Source: Methanobrevibacter sp.
GTDB lineage: Archaea; Methanobacteriota; Methanobacteria; Methanobacteriales; Methanobacteriaceae
Assembly: GCF_015062985.1 (NCBI RefSeq)
Contig: NZ_SUTI01000006.1
Location: 1 to 64,000 of the forward strand
Reading direction: 5' to 3'
DNA: 64,000 bases
The first letter of the stretch is position 1. Each line of letters opens with the position of its first letter. The translations under genes were made by a program, and so were the position numbers. Of this stretch, positions 35,986-45,147 are shown one piece after another. The notes below the pieces were generated by a model that saw only the letters and a program-made list of their open reading frames with translations, searched no databases and was not told the origin of the DNA.

Positions 35986-37503
35986 ATGAAACCAAAAGTT
36001 TTGCTTGCAGTTATTGCAATCCTATTAATCATTTGTGCGGGTGCTTTTGCGATTTCAAATGCTACGGCAGGTACTGATTCCGTCAGTATTGACGCAAATG
36101 CGCTTGAAAAGAAGGGCAACATTACTGTTGACTCAAAAACATTAGATGTAACAAAAGGACTTTTTTCAACTGAAAACGCTGATATTAACGCTATTTTAGT
36201 TAAAAATGGTGGAATATTAAAACTTACTAATTCTATTATAAACAAAACCGGTGATACTGCATCCACCGGTGATGACGCTGATTTTTATGGAATCAATTCT
36301 GCTGTTTTAGTTAATACAAACGGCAGTCTGGAAATCTCCGATGTCGAAATCAACACCAATTCCAAAGGATCCAATGGTATCTTTGTAACCAATGCAAATG
36401 CCAGCGGAGATTCTTCCCAGGGCTCCGATGAAGGAGGACAACCTCCCGAAGCAACAGGCAATGGCAACGCAGGAGGACAAGCTCCTGAAGCTGGTGATGG
36501 AGGACAACCTCCTGAAAAACCTGAAGGTTCCGGTGAAGGAGGATCTGCACCTGGCGGAAACGGTGGAGGACCTGGTGAAACTACAGTTTCCGGAAACACA
36601 ACAGCAACAGTTAAAAACGTGAAGATTACAACACATTCCGATAAGTCAAGAGGCCTTGACGCAACATACAACGGAGTAATCAATGCCGAAAATGTCATTA
36701 TCAACACCGACGGCCAAAGCTGTGCCGCTCTTGCAACCGACCGCGGAGAAGGTCAGGTCCATGTCAAAAACTCAGAAATAAACACAGGAGTGAGCAAATC
36801 CAGCGGAAGGGGTTCACCTTTAATCTACTCCACAGGAAATATCACATTGGAAAACACTAAAGGTACTTCTTATGTTTCCCAAATAGCTTGTATAGAAGGT
36901 AAAAACTCCATTGAACTTACAAACTGTGAATTAAACGGTTATGGTGAAGGAAACCGTAAAGACGGTGATGCATATGTCGATTTAGGTGGAGTATTCATTT
37001 ACCAAAGCATGAGCGGAGATGCTGATGTTGGAACATCCCTCTTCGATGCTAAAAACTCCAAACTATCAATTCCTAAAGAATCTTCAGTCTATAAAGAGGC
37101 ACCAATGTTCCATGTAACCAATACTGCCTGCGTTATCAATCTGGACAACACCGAGTTAAGCTTCGGAAGCGGAACATTCCTTGAAGTTTCAAGCCAAAAC
37201 CAATGGGGAACTCAGGGATCAAACGGCGGAGTGGCTGAATTGAACACCAATAACGAAAAAATAGAAGGAAATGTTATTGTTGATGCAATCAGCTCTCTCA
37301 ACTGGACCATGAAAAATACTGAGTTTAAAGGAGCCGTCAACTCTACCGGAAACACTACCGTCAATGTTGCAGACGGATCCACATGGACTTTAACCGGCGA
37401 CAGTGCCGTATCCAGTTTAACCGTTTCCGGCAAGATTGATTACGGAAACTACAAATTGACTGTCGGCGATAAAACTTACGACAGTTCAAATCCATTTAAA
37501 TAA
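35986..37503 (+). CDS. Secreted beta-helix protein with a Gly/Pro-rich insert
   Basis: 505 residues: a signal peptide (MKPKVLLAVIAILLIICAGAFA), then short repeated strands of right-handed beta-helix type (GGILKLTNSIINKTGD, GSLEISDVEINTNS, GVINAENVIINTD). They are interrupted at about residues 137-195 by a low-complexity GGQPPE/GSGEGG insert that would leave the helix as a loop. The C-terminus returns to beta-strand repeats (NTTVNVADGSTWTLTGDS). No catalytic motif was seen. The surface or carbohydrate-facing role is inferred from fold and signal. Confidence 0.75.
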   Translation: MKPKVLLAVIAILLIICAGAFAISNATAGTDSVSIDANALEKKGNITVDSKTLDVTKGLFSTENADINAILVKNGGILKLTNSIINKTGDTASTGDDADFYGINSAVLVNTNGSLEISDVEINTNSKGSNGIFVTNANASGDSSQGSDEGGQPPEATGNGNAGGQAPEAGDGGQPPEKPEGSGEGGSAPGGNGGGPGETTVSGNTTATVKNVKITTHSDKSRGLDATYNGVINAENVIINTDGQSCAALATDRGEGQVHVKNSEINTGVSKSSGRGSPLIYSTGNITLENTKGTSYVSQIACIEGKNSIELTNCELNGYGEGNRKDGDAYVDLGGVFIYQSMSGDADVGTSLFDAKNSKLSIPKESSVYKEAPMFHVTNTACVINLDNTELSFGSGTFLEVSSQNQWGTQGSNGGVAELNTNNEKIEGNVIVDAISSLNWTMKNTEFKGAVNSTGNTTVNVADGSTWTLTGDSAVSSLTVSGKIDYGNYKLTVGDKTYDSSNPFK

Positions 37504-37537
37504 TGGAAAGATTTATTTCTTTCCTTATTTTTCATTT

Positions 37538-37924
37538 TTAACATAATCTAACCAGATTATCCACCTTATCAAAATCACTATCAAAACTGGCAATCTTAAT
37601 AATATCCTCTTTTTTCATTACCGCGACGTACATTGCATCAAAAAATGAGATTGTTGAGTCATATTTTACGAATTCATTCATTGCTTCACCATACAATGAA
37701 TTGTCATCGACTACATGGAAAAAATTCGGAATATTCCTATATATTTCCATGATGTCTTTTGTCTTAAGCTTATTTTTTAATATGGTGACCGTTTCGGCAA
37801 TGACCAGATTGGAGATTACAAGTTTCTCGTTTCTTATTTCATCATACACCCTAACTGCAGATTCATGCCAATCATCATTTGAAACGAACAAAGCCACAAC
37901 AAAAGTAGTGTCTAAAAAAATCAT
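37538..37924 (-). CDS. vapC: VapC-type PIN-domain ribonuclease toxin
   Basis: 128 residues with the PIN acid set: Asp5 in MIFLDTTFVV, Glu in VIAETVTIL near residue 44, Asp in STISFFDAMYVAV near 96, and Asp in ASFDSDFD near 115-119. PIN toxins cut tRNA or rRNA until bound by the antitoxin. The ATG follows the stop of the 61-residue antitoxin-like gene without a gap, a normal toxin-antitoxin order. Confidence 0.88.
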   Translation of the reverse strand: MIFLDTTFVVALFVSNDDWHESAVRVYDEIRNEKLVISNLVIAETVTILKNKLKTKDIMEIYRNIPNFFHVVDDNSLYGEAMNEFVKYDSTISFFDAMYVAVMKKEDIIKIASFDSDFDKVDNLVRLC

Positions 37925-38110
37925 TTAAAGCACACCATCCTTGAAATCTTTTTTTAGATTTACACAATCCATACTGTCATCTGCATTATATTTCCCAATG
38001 AATTTATCAAGGCAAATTTTATTTCGTGGTGTTCTTTTACGATACATTCCATGTTTTTCCACAATTTCAGATGATGGCATTTTCCCTTCCTTATAATTGA
38101 AAACATTCAC
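37925..38110 (-). CDS. Antitoxin-like protein with AbrB-type tail but no AbrB domain
   Basis: 61 residues; GTG start after AGGTGAT. The C-terminal half, IGKYNADDSMDCVNLKKDFK, matches the tail of the AbrB-type protein just upstream (IGKYSAAENIDSVQLKHDFK). The N-terminal half (KMPSSEIVEKHGMYRKRTPRNK) is unrelated to the AbrB fold and basic. It is directly upstream of vapC, so it is probably the cognate antitoxin, with the shared tail as the toxin-binding part. It may be a decayed or domain-swapped copy. Confidence 0.65.
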   Translation of the reverse strand: MNVFNYKEGKMPSSEIVEKHGMYRKRTPRNKICLDKFIGKYNADDSMDCVNLKKDFKDGVL

Positions 38111-38163
38111 TGTATCACCTAACTTAATATTAAAATCCTAACTATTTAAATATTTTCATGAAA

Positions 38164-38400
38164 CTATAATCTGCTGTTTTTAAAATCGTGCTTCAACTGA
38201 ACGGAATCAATATTTTCAGCTGCAGAATACTTGCCTATCATTTCATCCAATGTTAAATCCTTGATGAAATCAAGTTCTACTTTTCCATCCTTAGTTATCT
38301 TCCATTCCACTTTATAAGATTTATCCAAATTAAATTCCTTGCGGATTTCAAGAGGAATTACAGTTTGAAACTTGTCATATATTCTTGTTACACTAACCAT
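38164..38400 (-). CDS. AbrB/SpoVT-family antitoxin
   Basis: 78 residues; start set at ATG 38400, 8 bases after AGGAGG (an in-frame TTG two codons earlier is too close). The N-terminal swapped-hairpin DNA-binding domain is complete: VTRIYDKFQTVIPLEIRKEFNLDKSYKVEWKITKDGKVEL. It is followed by a tail shared with the next gene. It would bind its own promoter and neutralise a VapC toxin. No second toxin gene is adjacent, so it may share the vapC downstream. Confidence 0.82.
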   Translation of the reverse strand: MVSVTRIYDKFQTVIPLEIRKEFNLDKSYKVEWKITKDGKVELDFIKDLTLDEMIGKYSAAENIDSVQLKHDFKNSRL

Positions 38401-38511
38401 TGACAATGCCTCCTAACTATAATTTAATTTCCTAACTCCATATAAATATTTATGTTTTTAAAAAAAATAGCGTTAATAAAATATATTAAAACAAAAAAAA
38501 AGAAAATGAGT

Positions 38512-39027
38512 TCAGCAGTCAAAGCCTGCTTCATATACTTCTTTTAACAATTCAGGTTGGGATTTTACATCACCGAATGCAGAAAATACTGCCTTTTCAG
38601 TCGGGTTTTTGGAAAAACTAATGAAATCCCTGATTCCAACCAATACGTTTCCGTTGCTTGAGCCTGCAGCGGTAATAATGTAGTAATCCTTGTTTTCCAA
38701 ATCCCTGAATATAGGATAGCATCTGTCAAAGAACCTTTTAAGGGTTCCGCACATTGAATAGTAATACACAGGTGTTGCGTATACGATTACGTCCGCTTCC
38801 ATCATCTTATCCAGGACCTCTGCAAGACCATCTTCCTGGAAACATTTCATTTCAGGTGTTTTGCATTTATAGCATGCCTTGCATGAATGGAATCGGATTT
38901 CTTCCAGATTATATTTTACAACTGCATTGTCCGCATCAAGGGCTCCTCTTACAAATTCATCACATAATGTATCTGAGTTTCCACCTATTCTTGGTGATGA
39001 ACTTATCACAATAACTTTTTTAGACAT
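38512..39027 (-). CDS. Iron-sulfur flavoprotein / NAD(P)H-dependent FMN reductase family
   Basis: 171 residues with a flavodoxin-like fold: the FMN phosphate loop ISSSPRIGGNSDTL at residues 7-20, a cysteine cluster CKACYKCKTPEMKC near residues 49-62 (CxxCxxC...C, as in methanogen iron-sulfur flavoproteins), and YATPVYYYSMCGTLKRFFDR near 80-100. It probably handles oxygen or redox stress electrons. It is followed in the same orientation by the flavodoxin upstream, 27 bases apart. Confidence 0.82.
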   Translation of the reverse strand: MSKKVIVISSSPRIGGNSDTLCDEFVRGALDADNAVVKYNLEEIRFHSCKACYKCKTPEMKCFQEDGLAEVLDKMMEADVIVYATPVYYYSMCGTLKRFFDRCYPIFRDLENKDYYIITAAGSSNGNVLVGIRDFISFSKNPTEKAVFSAFGDVKSQPELLKEVYEAGFDC

Positions 39028-39053
39028 GATAACTACTCTCTTTTAACTATTAT

Positions 39054-39518
39054 TTATTCGTTTTCTATCCAGTCTTTTGCTTTTGAAGTGTCACCCATGA
39101 ACCTGATTCCCTTTGCAAAGCTAAGTTCAGGATATGTTGCCTGGAGGTCGCTTACGCACTTGTCAATTCCGGATCCTCCTGATGTGCAGAATGCCTTGAT
39201 TGTTTTGCCTTTCAAATCAACGCTTTCAATGAAGGTATTGATGATTGTCGGTGCGGTGTACCACCATACCGGAAATCCGATGACAACAGTATCATATCCT
39301 GAAACGTCACATGTTTCAGCTATCGGAGGTCTGAACTGCCTGTCATTCATTTCAATTGTTGATCTTGAATTTTTGTCTGTCCAGTCCAAATCCTGAGGGG
39401 TGTATATTTCCTCAGGCACGATTTCAAATATGTCATATCCGTTTTCACCAGCTATTTTTTCCGCTACACCTTTGGTAACTCCGCTGGCTGAGAAATACGC
39501 TACTAAAACATTACTCAT
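39054..39518 (-). CDS. Flavodoxin
   Basis: 154 residues: AYFSASGVTKGVAEKIA (the FMN phosphate loop with Ser/Thr), FPVWWYTAPTIINTFIE near residue 85 (an aromatic flavin-stacking region), and FCTSGGSGIDKCVSDL near 112. This is the long-chain, Y-x-S-x-x-G type of the flavodoxin_4 group. It probably passes electrons as a ferredoxin substitute. Likely co-transcribed with the flavoprotein downstream. Confidence 0.88.
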   Translation of the reverse strand: MSNVLVAYFSASGVTKGVAEKIAGENGYDIFEIVPEEIYTPQDLDWTDKNSRSTIEMNDRQFRPPIAETCDVSGYDTVVIGFPVWWYTAPTIINTFIESVDLKGKTIKAFCTSGGSGIDKCVSDLQATYPELSFAKGIRFMGDTSKAKDWIENE

Positions 39519-39666
39519 ATTATCACCTGTTTAAAATTAGGTTTTCATATTATATAATTGTTAACATTCGCAACAATTATGATTCGAAAAAAATGAAATT
39601 GACAAAAAGATATAAGCAATCTAAAACAGATATATAACATTATTAAATTAATGAAGGTAATACAAG

Positions 39667-40431
39667 ATGTCAAAACCTGTTGTTGCAATAACAAGACCTA
39701 AGGATCGGGCAAAAAAGGCTTGTGAAATTGTAGAGAAATTAGGCGGTGTGCCGATTCTTGCACCGACACTTGATTTGGAGCCTGTAAACAGCGAATCACT
39801 GAAAAACCTGGTTAAAAGAAAAGATGAATTGGACTGGATTATCTTTACATCCCCGACAACCATCGTTTCACTGAATAAGTTTTATCCGGATTTCATTGAA
39901 AGTCTTGACTGCAGGCTGGCAGTCATCGGAAACAAGACAGGAAAGCTTGCTGAAAAAAACGGCTTGACTGTTGACCTGATGCCTGAAGAGTTCACAGCCG
40001 AAGGTCTAATTGAAGAGTTCCGGAAAAGGAAAATCACCGATAAAGTAATTGGAATTCCCAGAACCGCTTCTGCAAGACCGATATTACCTGAAAGCCTGGA
40101 AGAACTTGGAAATGAAGTTATTCTGGCTGAAGCCTACAAATCACTGTTTCCGATGGATGAAGATGCCGTCAAGGATTTGATTTCAAAAATTGAAAATAAG
40201 GAAATTGACGCTATCACATTCACAAGTCCATTGACTGTTGAAAACTTCTTTGAAATAGTTGAGGACAAGGAAAAAATAGCCAGACTGCTTTGTGAAAATC
40301 TTTTGACCGTCTGCATAGGCCCCATCACTGCAAAGGTTTTGGAAAAATATGGCGTTACCTACATTTACCCAGACACTTATACGGTTCCTGACATGATGGA
40401 ACTATTATTCAAAACATTGGACAGGTGTTAG
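39667..40431 (+). CDS. hemD: Uroporphyrinogen-III synthase
   Basis: 254 residues of the HemD fold (two alternating domains). It starts VAITRPKDRAKKACEIVEKLGG, has WIIFTSPTTIVSLNKF near residue 60, and ends with AITFTSPLTVENFFE near 180, then CIGPITAKVLEKYG. It closes the hydroxymethylbilane ring to uroporphyrinogen III for F430, siroheme and cobamides. Its stop lies within the ribosome site region of the SRP19 gene. Confidence 0.9.
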   Translation: MSKPVVAITRPKDRAKKACEIVEKLGGVPILAPTLDLEPVNSESLKNLVKRKDELDWIIFTSPTTIVSLNKFYPDFIESLDCRLAVIGNKTGKLAEKNGLTVDLMPEEFTAEGLIEEFRKRKITDKVIGIPRTASARPILPESLEELGNEVILAEAYKSLFPMDEDAVKDLISKIENKEIDAITFTSPLTVENFFEIVEDKEKIARLLCENLLTVCIGPITAKVLEKYGVTYIYPDTYTVPDMMELLFKTLDRC

Positions 40432-40433
40432 AT

Positions 40434-40703
40434 ATGATTACAATTTGGCCACAATATTTAAATAAGAATTTATCCCTTAAGCAAGGTCGTAAAATCGCTT
40501 TGGAAGATTGCGTTAAAGAACCGACCATGAATGAAATCGAAAAAGCATTGAAAAGACTTGGACTTAAATACAATATCGACAAGGAACGCGCTTATCCTGG
40601 AAAATGGTATGAAAAATCAGGCAGAGTACTTGTTGAATGGGAAGGGACAAAATTAGAACTGATAAAAGAAGTTAGCTTAAAGATCAAAGATATAAGAAAC
40701 TGA
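40434..40703 (+). CDS. srp19: Signal recognition particle 19 kDa protein
   Basis: 89 residues beginning ITIWPQYLNKNLSLKQGRKIALEDCVKEP, the archaeal SRP19 start, with the helix NEIEKALKRLGLKY and RAYPGKWYEKSGRVLVEW. It binds SRP RNA helices 6 and 8 and prepares them for SRP54. Start is ATG 40434 with AGGTG 7 bases upstream; an in-frame GTG at 40425 is not favoured. It lies between hemD and recJ. Confidence 0.94.
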   Translation: MITIWPQYLNKNLSLKQGRKIALEDCVKEPTMNEIEKALKRLGLKYNIDKERAYPGKWYEKSGRVLVEWEGTKLELIKEVSLKIKDIRN

Positions 40704-40708
40704 TTACT

Positions 40709-42115
40709 ATGCAAATACCACAACTGATGCACGAACAATACCTTGAAGCGAAAAAGATTATTGAGAATTCACAAGACATTAAGGTCTACTCACATATCGA
40801 CTGTGACGGGATTTGTTCCGGTGCAATTTTATCAACCACACTTGACAGACAAAATAAGAAACATGACATCGAATTCGTGAACCTTGATGTTCTGGACAAC
40901 ATTGAACTTGACCATGAACTGACAATATTTTCTGATTTGGGTTCAGGCCAGAACATTACCGGAAAGGCCAAACCAGGTCAAAAGATAATTGTTTTGGACC
41001 ACCATCCACCCTTAAGGGACCTCGATTATAAAAACGATAAGAATTATACATATCTGGAAATCAATCCTATGCATCACGGCATTGACGGGTCATATTATGT
41101 TTGCGGAGGAGGATTATGCTATTTCCTTGCAAAGGAATTCGGATACACTGACTTGAGCTGGATTGGAGTGTTGTCCGCTATCGGAGATATGCAGAACACC
41201 AGAACCGGACATTTTGAAGGTTTGAATGAAATCATCCAGCAGGATGCAATTGACGGAGGATACCTCGATGTGACAAAAAGCGACATCAACATCTACGGAA
41301 GAAATACAAGGCCACTGTTTGTTGCACTATCCTACTTCAGCGATGTCAAATTGCCGATTACAAACAACACTACAGAAACCATGGCCATTTTGGAAGAGCT
41401 GGGAATTGATGAAAAACACAACAGGAAAACCTTAAATCAACTGACAATGGAAGAAAAGGGCAAGCTTTACCAGAGACTTGTTGAAATGATTTCAAAAGTT
41501 GTTCCCGGAAGATATGTCAAATACATCCCACAATTAATCATAGGAGATTCATATACATTCCTGAAGGAAGACAAAAACAGCTTTTTAAGGGATGCCTCCG
41601 AGTTCTCAACTGCAATGAATGCCTGCGGACGAAATCATGAAGAAAAGATTGCAATGGAAGTGCTGAAAGGCGACAGGATTGTAGCATTGGATGAGCTTGA
41701 AAGCGTAAGCTTGGATCATAGACGCAATCTTGCCCAATCAATCGCCAAAGTGGCTGAGGGCGATGAAACCAACATCATTGAGCTGGAAAATCTGCAATAT
41801 TTTGACGGCGACGGAATAAAGCCAGAAATTGTTGGAACAATAACAGGAATGATTCTCGGATACTGCAACTGGAAAAAACCAATCCTCGGTTTTACTCAAA
41901 CAGACAGCGACGGGCTTAAGGTATCGCTGAGATGCTCAAGATTGCTTTCCTATGACGGCATACACTTCGGAAATATAATCAGAAAAATTGCCGGAGAAGT
42001 TGGAGGAAGCGGCGGAGGCCATTCAATGGCATGCGGAGCCTACATTCCAATTGATAAAAAATCAGATTTCATTGAACTGTTTAATAGGGAACTTGATGGT
42101 AAAATAACAAATTAA
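40709..42115 (+). CDS. Archaeal RecJ-like DHH-family exonuclease
   Basis: 468 residues: the DHH phosphoesterase motifs VYSHIDCDGICSGAIL near residue 27, IFSDLGSGQ near 70, and ILDHHPP near 92, and a C-terminal DHHA1 domain with GEVGGSGGGHSMACGAYIP near 440. Archaeal relatives (GAN/RecJ) bind GINS in the replisome and degrade single-stranded nucleic acid. It starts 5 bases after srp19. Confidence 0.88.
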   Translation: MQIPQLMHEQYLEAKKIIENSQDIKVYSHIDCDGICSGAILSTTLDRQNKKHDIEFVNLDVLDNIELDHELTIFSDLGSGQNITGKAKPGQKIIVLDHHPPLRDLDYKNDKNYTYLEINPMHHGIDGSYYVCGGGLCYFLAKEFGYTDLSWIGVLSAIGDMQNTRTGHFEGLNEIIQQDAIDGGYLDVTKSDINIYGRNTRPLFVALSYFSDVKLPITNNTTETMAILEELGIDEKHNRKTLNQLTMEEKGKLYQRLVEMISKVVPGRYVKYIPQLIIGDSYTFLKEDKNSFLRDASEFSTAMNACGRNHEEKIAMEVLKGDRIVALDELESVSLDHRRNLAQSIAKVAEGDETNIIELENLQYFDGDGIKPEIVGTITGMILGYCNWKKPILGFTQTDSDGLKVSLRCSRLLSYDGIHFGNIIRKIAGEVGGSGGGHSMACGAYIPIDKKSDFIELFNRELDGKITN

Positions 42116-42172
42116 TATATATACTATAAAATAGTAAATATTATATTATCAAGTATAATTGAGGAATGAATA

Positions 42173-42979
42173 ATGATGAAAGCATTTAAAAAAAGAGGTG
42201 CACTAACCCATTTTCAAATTTTGAGTGAAATTTCAAAACAAGATCCGCACCTCAAACAAAAAGATTTGGCTAATAAATTAGGAATTACAATTCAGGCAGT
42301 GTCCGAAAATATCAAAACACTTATTGAATTAGGTTATATCACATCAAAAGATGGCAGATCCCCTTATAAGATTACTCAAGCCGGCATTGACAAAGTCAAA
42401 AAAGATGCAATCAGCTTGAGGAAATATTCCGATTCTGTTTTAGAGACCATGAACCATTATAAAACAATATGGCCAGCAATTGCAACAGAAGAACTTAAAA
42501 AAGACGATATTGTCGGCCTTTATATGGACGATGGAGTATTATACGCTCACAAAAAAGAGGAAAATGCAACAGGTCTCGTTATGGATGATGCGGAATCCGG
42601 CATGGATGTGGCATTGACAAACCTTACCGGAATCATTGAAATGAGTGTCGGTGAAGTTACCGTCATTAATGTCCCAACCATAAAAGATGGAGGATCAAAA
42701 TCCTGCGATTTAGACTTAATTAAAAACGTTTATGACAAAGGCACCAACACTGGTGAAAAAATTGACAAAATAGCTGTTGCAGGTACTGTTTCACGTGCTG
42801 TAGCCAATAAATTAGGTTTATCAATTGATATTGAATTTGCAGCTCCACAAGCAACCGCCAATGCTGCCCGCAAAGGACTGAATGTTCTTGCAATTTGCGT
42901 TGGAGACATGAGCAAAGCATTTACACGCGAATTGGAAGCTGAAAAAATCAAATACAACATTATAGATGGCGGAAAATAA
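42173..42979 (+). CDS. Archaeal winged-helix transcriptional regulator with C-terminal ligand-type domain
   Basis: 268 residues. The N-terminal MarR/ArsR-like winged helix contains QKDLANKLGITIQAVSENIKTLIELGYIT (residues 25-53), then a wing SKDGRSPYKIT. The C-terminal 170 residues are a conserved archaeal domain of unknown ligand, with IDKIAVAGTVSRAVANKLG and NAARKGLNVLAICVGDMSKAF. Its target is unknown. It ends exactly where the convergent helicase ends, inside a 7-bp inverted repeat. Confidence 0.8.
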   Translation: MMKAFKKRGALTHFQILSEISKQDPHLKQKDLANKLGITIQAVSENIKTLIELGYITSKDGRSPYKITQAGIDKVKKDAISLRKYSDSVLETMNHYKTIWPAIATEELKKDDIVGLYMDDGVLYAHKKEENATGLVMDDAESGMDVALTNLTGIIEMSVGEVTVINVPTIKDGGSKSCDLDLIKNVYDKGTNTGEKIDKIAVAGTVSRAVANKLGLSIDIEFAAPQATANAARKGLNVLAICVGDMSKAFTRELEAEKIKYNIIDGGK

Positions 42980-44260
42980 TCAATTTTCCCTTATCATTTT
43001 CAATAAAGCAGCTGCAAGTTTATCTGATTTGAATTTATTAGTTTCACTTTTCTTTATTATTCCAACATATTCCTCCAAATCATCATTGCTAATCATATTT
43101 TTTGCTTTTTTTATAATGAACTCATTTTTGATGTCGTTTAATTGCCTAAGCGTGGGCACTTCCTTTTCAACGATTCTGGTTTCATTGGATTTTTTTATAT
43201 TGTTGAATCTTGCCACTTCATCGCGACTTACCAATGTGAAAGCGTAGCCTGTTTTTCCCGCCCTTGCAGTTCTTCCGATTCTGTGAATGTAATCGTCAAG
43301 GTTTTGCGGAACATCATAATTGATGATGAATCCAACATCGTCAATGTCAAGGCCCCTTGCAGCCACATCTGTTGCAACCAACAGGCGGATGTTACCGTTT
43401 CTGAATTTGTTCAATACCTTATCCCTTGCCTTTTGGGTCAGGTCACCATGAAGAGCGTCAACGGAAAATTCCTGCTTTTTCAGATGTTTTTTAACAAAAT
43501 CAACACTTTTTTTGGTATTGCAGAATATCAGGGCAGTTCTGATGTCATAGGCTTCAATCAGACGAGTCATGCTTTCAAACTTGTCCTCAATGTTGCATTT
43601 GAATGCATACTGGGTTATCTTTGGAAGGTTCTGCTTTCTGTTAGCTATCTTAATAAATTTGGGATTTTTTTGATAGTTTTGAGCGATTTGCCTTATTTCA
43701 TCAGGGATTGTGGCCGAAAAGAGCAATGTCTGCCTTTGATCAGGAGTCTTTTCAAGGATTTTTTCAATGTCCTCTCGAAATCCCATCTCCAGCATTTCAT
43801 CGGCTTCATCGAGAACAACGCTTTCAATGCCAATCAAATCCAGGTTTCCCCTTTCTATGTGGTCAATTACACGACCAGGAGTTCCAACTACGATATGAAC
43901 CCCCTTCTTCAATACCCTTGTCTGCTTTCCGATCGGCTGGCCTCCATAAACCGCCAAAACCTTAAGCTTTTTGATGTTGCTTCCCGCCTTGGAGATTTCT
44001 GATGCCACCTGCATGGAGAGCTCCCTTGTAGGACATAATATTATGGCCTGAGGAGACCTGTCCGGAATGAAAATCTTTTGAAGAATCGGCACTGCAAATG
44101 CAAGGGTCTTTCCGGAACCTGTCTGTGCCTGCCCAATGATGTCAATCCCCCTTAAAGCGTCAGGAATTGTTTTTGCCTGAATTGGAGTCGGCTTTGTAAA
44201 ACCCATTTCATCTATGGCGCTTTTGATATCATCTGAAATGTTTAAATCATCGAAATTCAT
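42980..44260 (-). CDS. DEAD-box ATP-dependent RNA helicase
   Basis: 426 residues with all core motifs: Q motif region FTKPTPIQAKTIP, AQTGSGKT (I), PTRELSMQ (Ia), TPGRVIDH, LDEADEML (II), LFSATIP (III), ALIFCNTKK, and HRIGRTARAGKTG (VI). A short lysine-rich tail follows. It unwinds RNA in ribosome assembly, decay or cold adaptation. It is a single gene. Confidence 0.95.
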   Translation of the reverse strand: MNFDDLNISDDIKSAIDEMGFTKPTPIQAKTIPDALRGIDIIGQAQTGSGKTLAFAVPILQKIFIPDRSPQAIILCPTRELSMQVASEISKAGSNIKKLKVLAVYGGQPIGKQTRVLKKGVHIVVGTPGRVIDHIERGNLDLIGIESVVLDEADEMLEMGFREDIEKILEKTPDQRQTLLFSATIPDEIRQIAQNYQKNPKFIKIANRKQNLPKITQYAFKCNIEDKFESMTRLIEAYDIRTALIFCNTKKSVDFVKKHLKKQEFSVDALHGDLTQKARDKVLNKFRNGNIRLLVATDVAARGLDIDDVGFIINYDVPQNLDDYIHRIGRTARAGKTGYAFTLVSRDEVARFNNIKKSNETRIVEKEVPTLRQLNDIKNEFIIKKAKNMISNDDLEEYVGIIKKSETNKFKSDKLAAALLKMIREN

Positions 44261-44286
44261 TATTATTAATATTTAAAAAACAGGGT

Positions 44287-45147
44287 TTATATTAGTTTTG
44301 TTTGAACTGATTTTTGAGGAAAATGATGCAGATACCGGAATATCTCATCGTTGTTGTTTAAGATACCGTTCTCGCTGGTTCTTTTTTTGAAAATCTTCAT
44401 CAGTTCACTGTTGTTTGGAGATGTCACTGCATAGGAATCCCCAAATTTTTCAGCATATTTTTTCCTGAGGCCAGGGAAATTTTCATCAAGCCTTCTGTAG
44501 AAATACTCGCGGTTGCCTTCCCTTAAAGTCAATCCCATGCCAAAGCAGATTATGCCGCGAACTTTGCTTTCAATGCAGAAATCAAGTATCCCGTTTATGT
44601 TTTCAGCACTGTCATTGATATAGGGCAGAATCGGACACAACCATACGACAGTTGGGATTCCCGCCTCGTTTAATGTCTTCAATACTTCGACCCTCCTTGA
44701 AGTCACGCATACGTTGGGCTCCAGAATGCGACATAACTCATCGTCGGCTGTTGTCAATGTCATCTGGATTACTGCCTTTGACTTTTCATTGATTTTTTCA
44801 AGAAGGTCCAAATCCCTCAATACCAAATCGGATTTCGTGATGCAGGTAAATCCGAAGCCGTACCTGTAAATCAGCTCCAATGATTTTCTGACATATCGCA
44901 AATCCTTTTCAAGCGGGACATAGGGATCTGTCATCGAACCTGTTCCGACCATTGCAGGCTGGCGCTTAAGAAGCTCCCTTTTTAGAAGCTCAAGAGAATT
45001 TTGCTTTACTTCAATGTCTTCAAAGTCATGATTCATGTTGTAGCATTCGCTTCTGGAATCGCAATATATGCATCCGTGAGTGCATCCCCTGTAGAGGTTC
45101 ATTCCATTATTGGCGGACAGCAAAGTTTTTGAAGTTACATAATGCAT
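44287..45147 (-). CDS. Radical SAM protein, SplB-like
   Basis: 286 residues from ATG 45147; the longer frame adds an unlikely leader. The iron-sulfur site CTHGCIYCD (CxxxCxxC) follows NLYRGC near residue 20, then AMVGTGSMTDPYVPLEK and FGFTCITKSDLVLRDLDLL. This is the radical SAM group related to spore photoproduct lyase, whose role in archaea is not known. A TATA box TTTTTTATATGC about 40 bases upstream belongs to this gene, divergent from the Cas4-like gene. Confidence 0.85.
   Translation of the reverse strand: MHYVTSKTLLSANNGMNLYRGCTHGCIYCDSRSECYNMNHDFEDIEVKQNSLELLKRELLKRQPAMVGTGSMTDPYVPLEKDLRYVRKSLELIYRYGFGFTCITKSDLVLRDLDLLEKINEKSKAVIQMTLTTADDELCRILEPNVCVTSRRVEVLKTLNEAGIPTVVWLCPILPYINDSAENINGILDFCIESKVRGIICFGMGLTLREGNREYFYRRLDENFPGLRKKYAEKFGDSYAVTSPNNSELMKIFKKRTSENGILNNNDEIFRYLHHFPQKSVQTKLI

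Noticed and set aside
36400..36560. Possible CRISPR-like or short repeat array in the GGA-rich stretch
   Set aside because: It is coding low complexity without regular spacers; no CRISPR array is seen anywhere in the window.
36285..36707. Pro/Ser-rich minus-strand frames opposite the Gly/Pro insert
   Set aside because: Open only because of the low-complexity GGA/CCT repeats; no start signals.
43142..44002. Long plus-strand frame opposite the DEAD-box helicase
   Set aside because: The helicase on the minus strand has every core motif; the opposite frame is a codon-use shadow.
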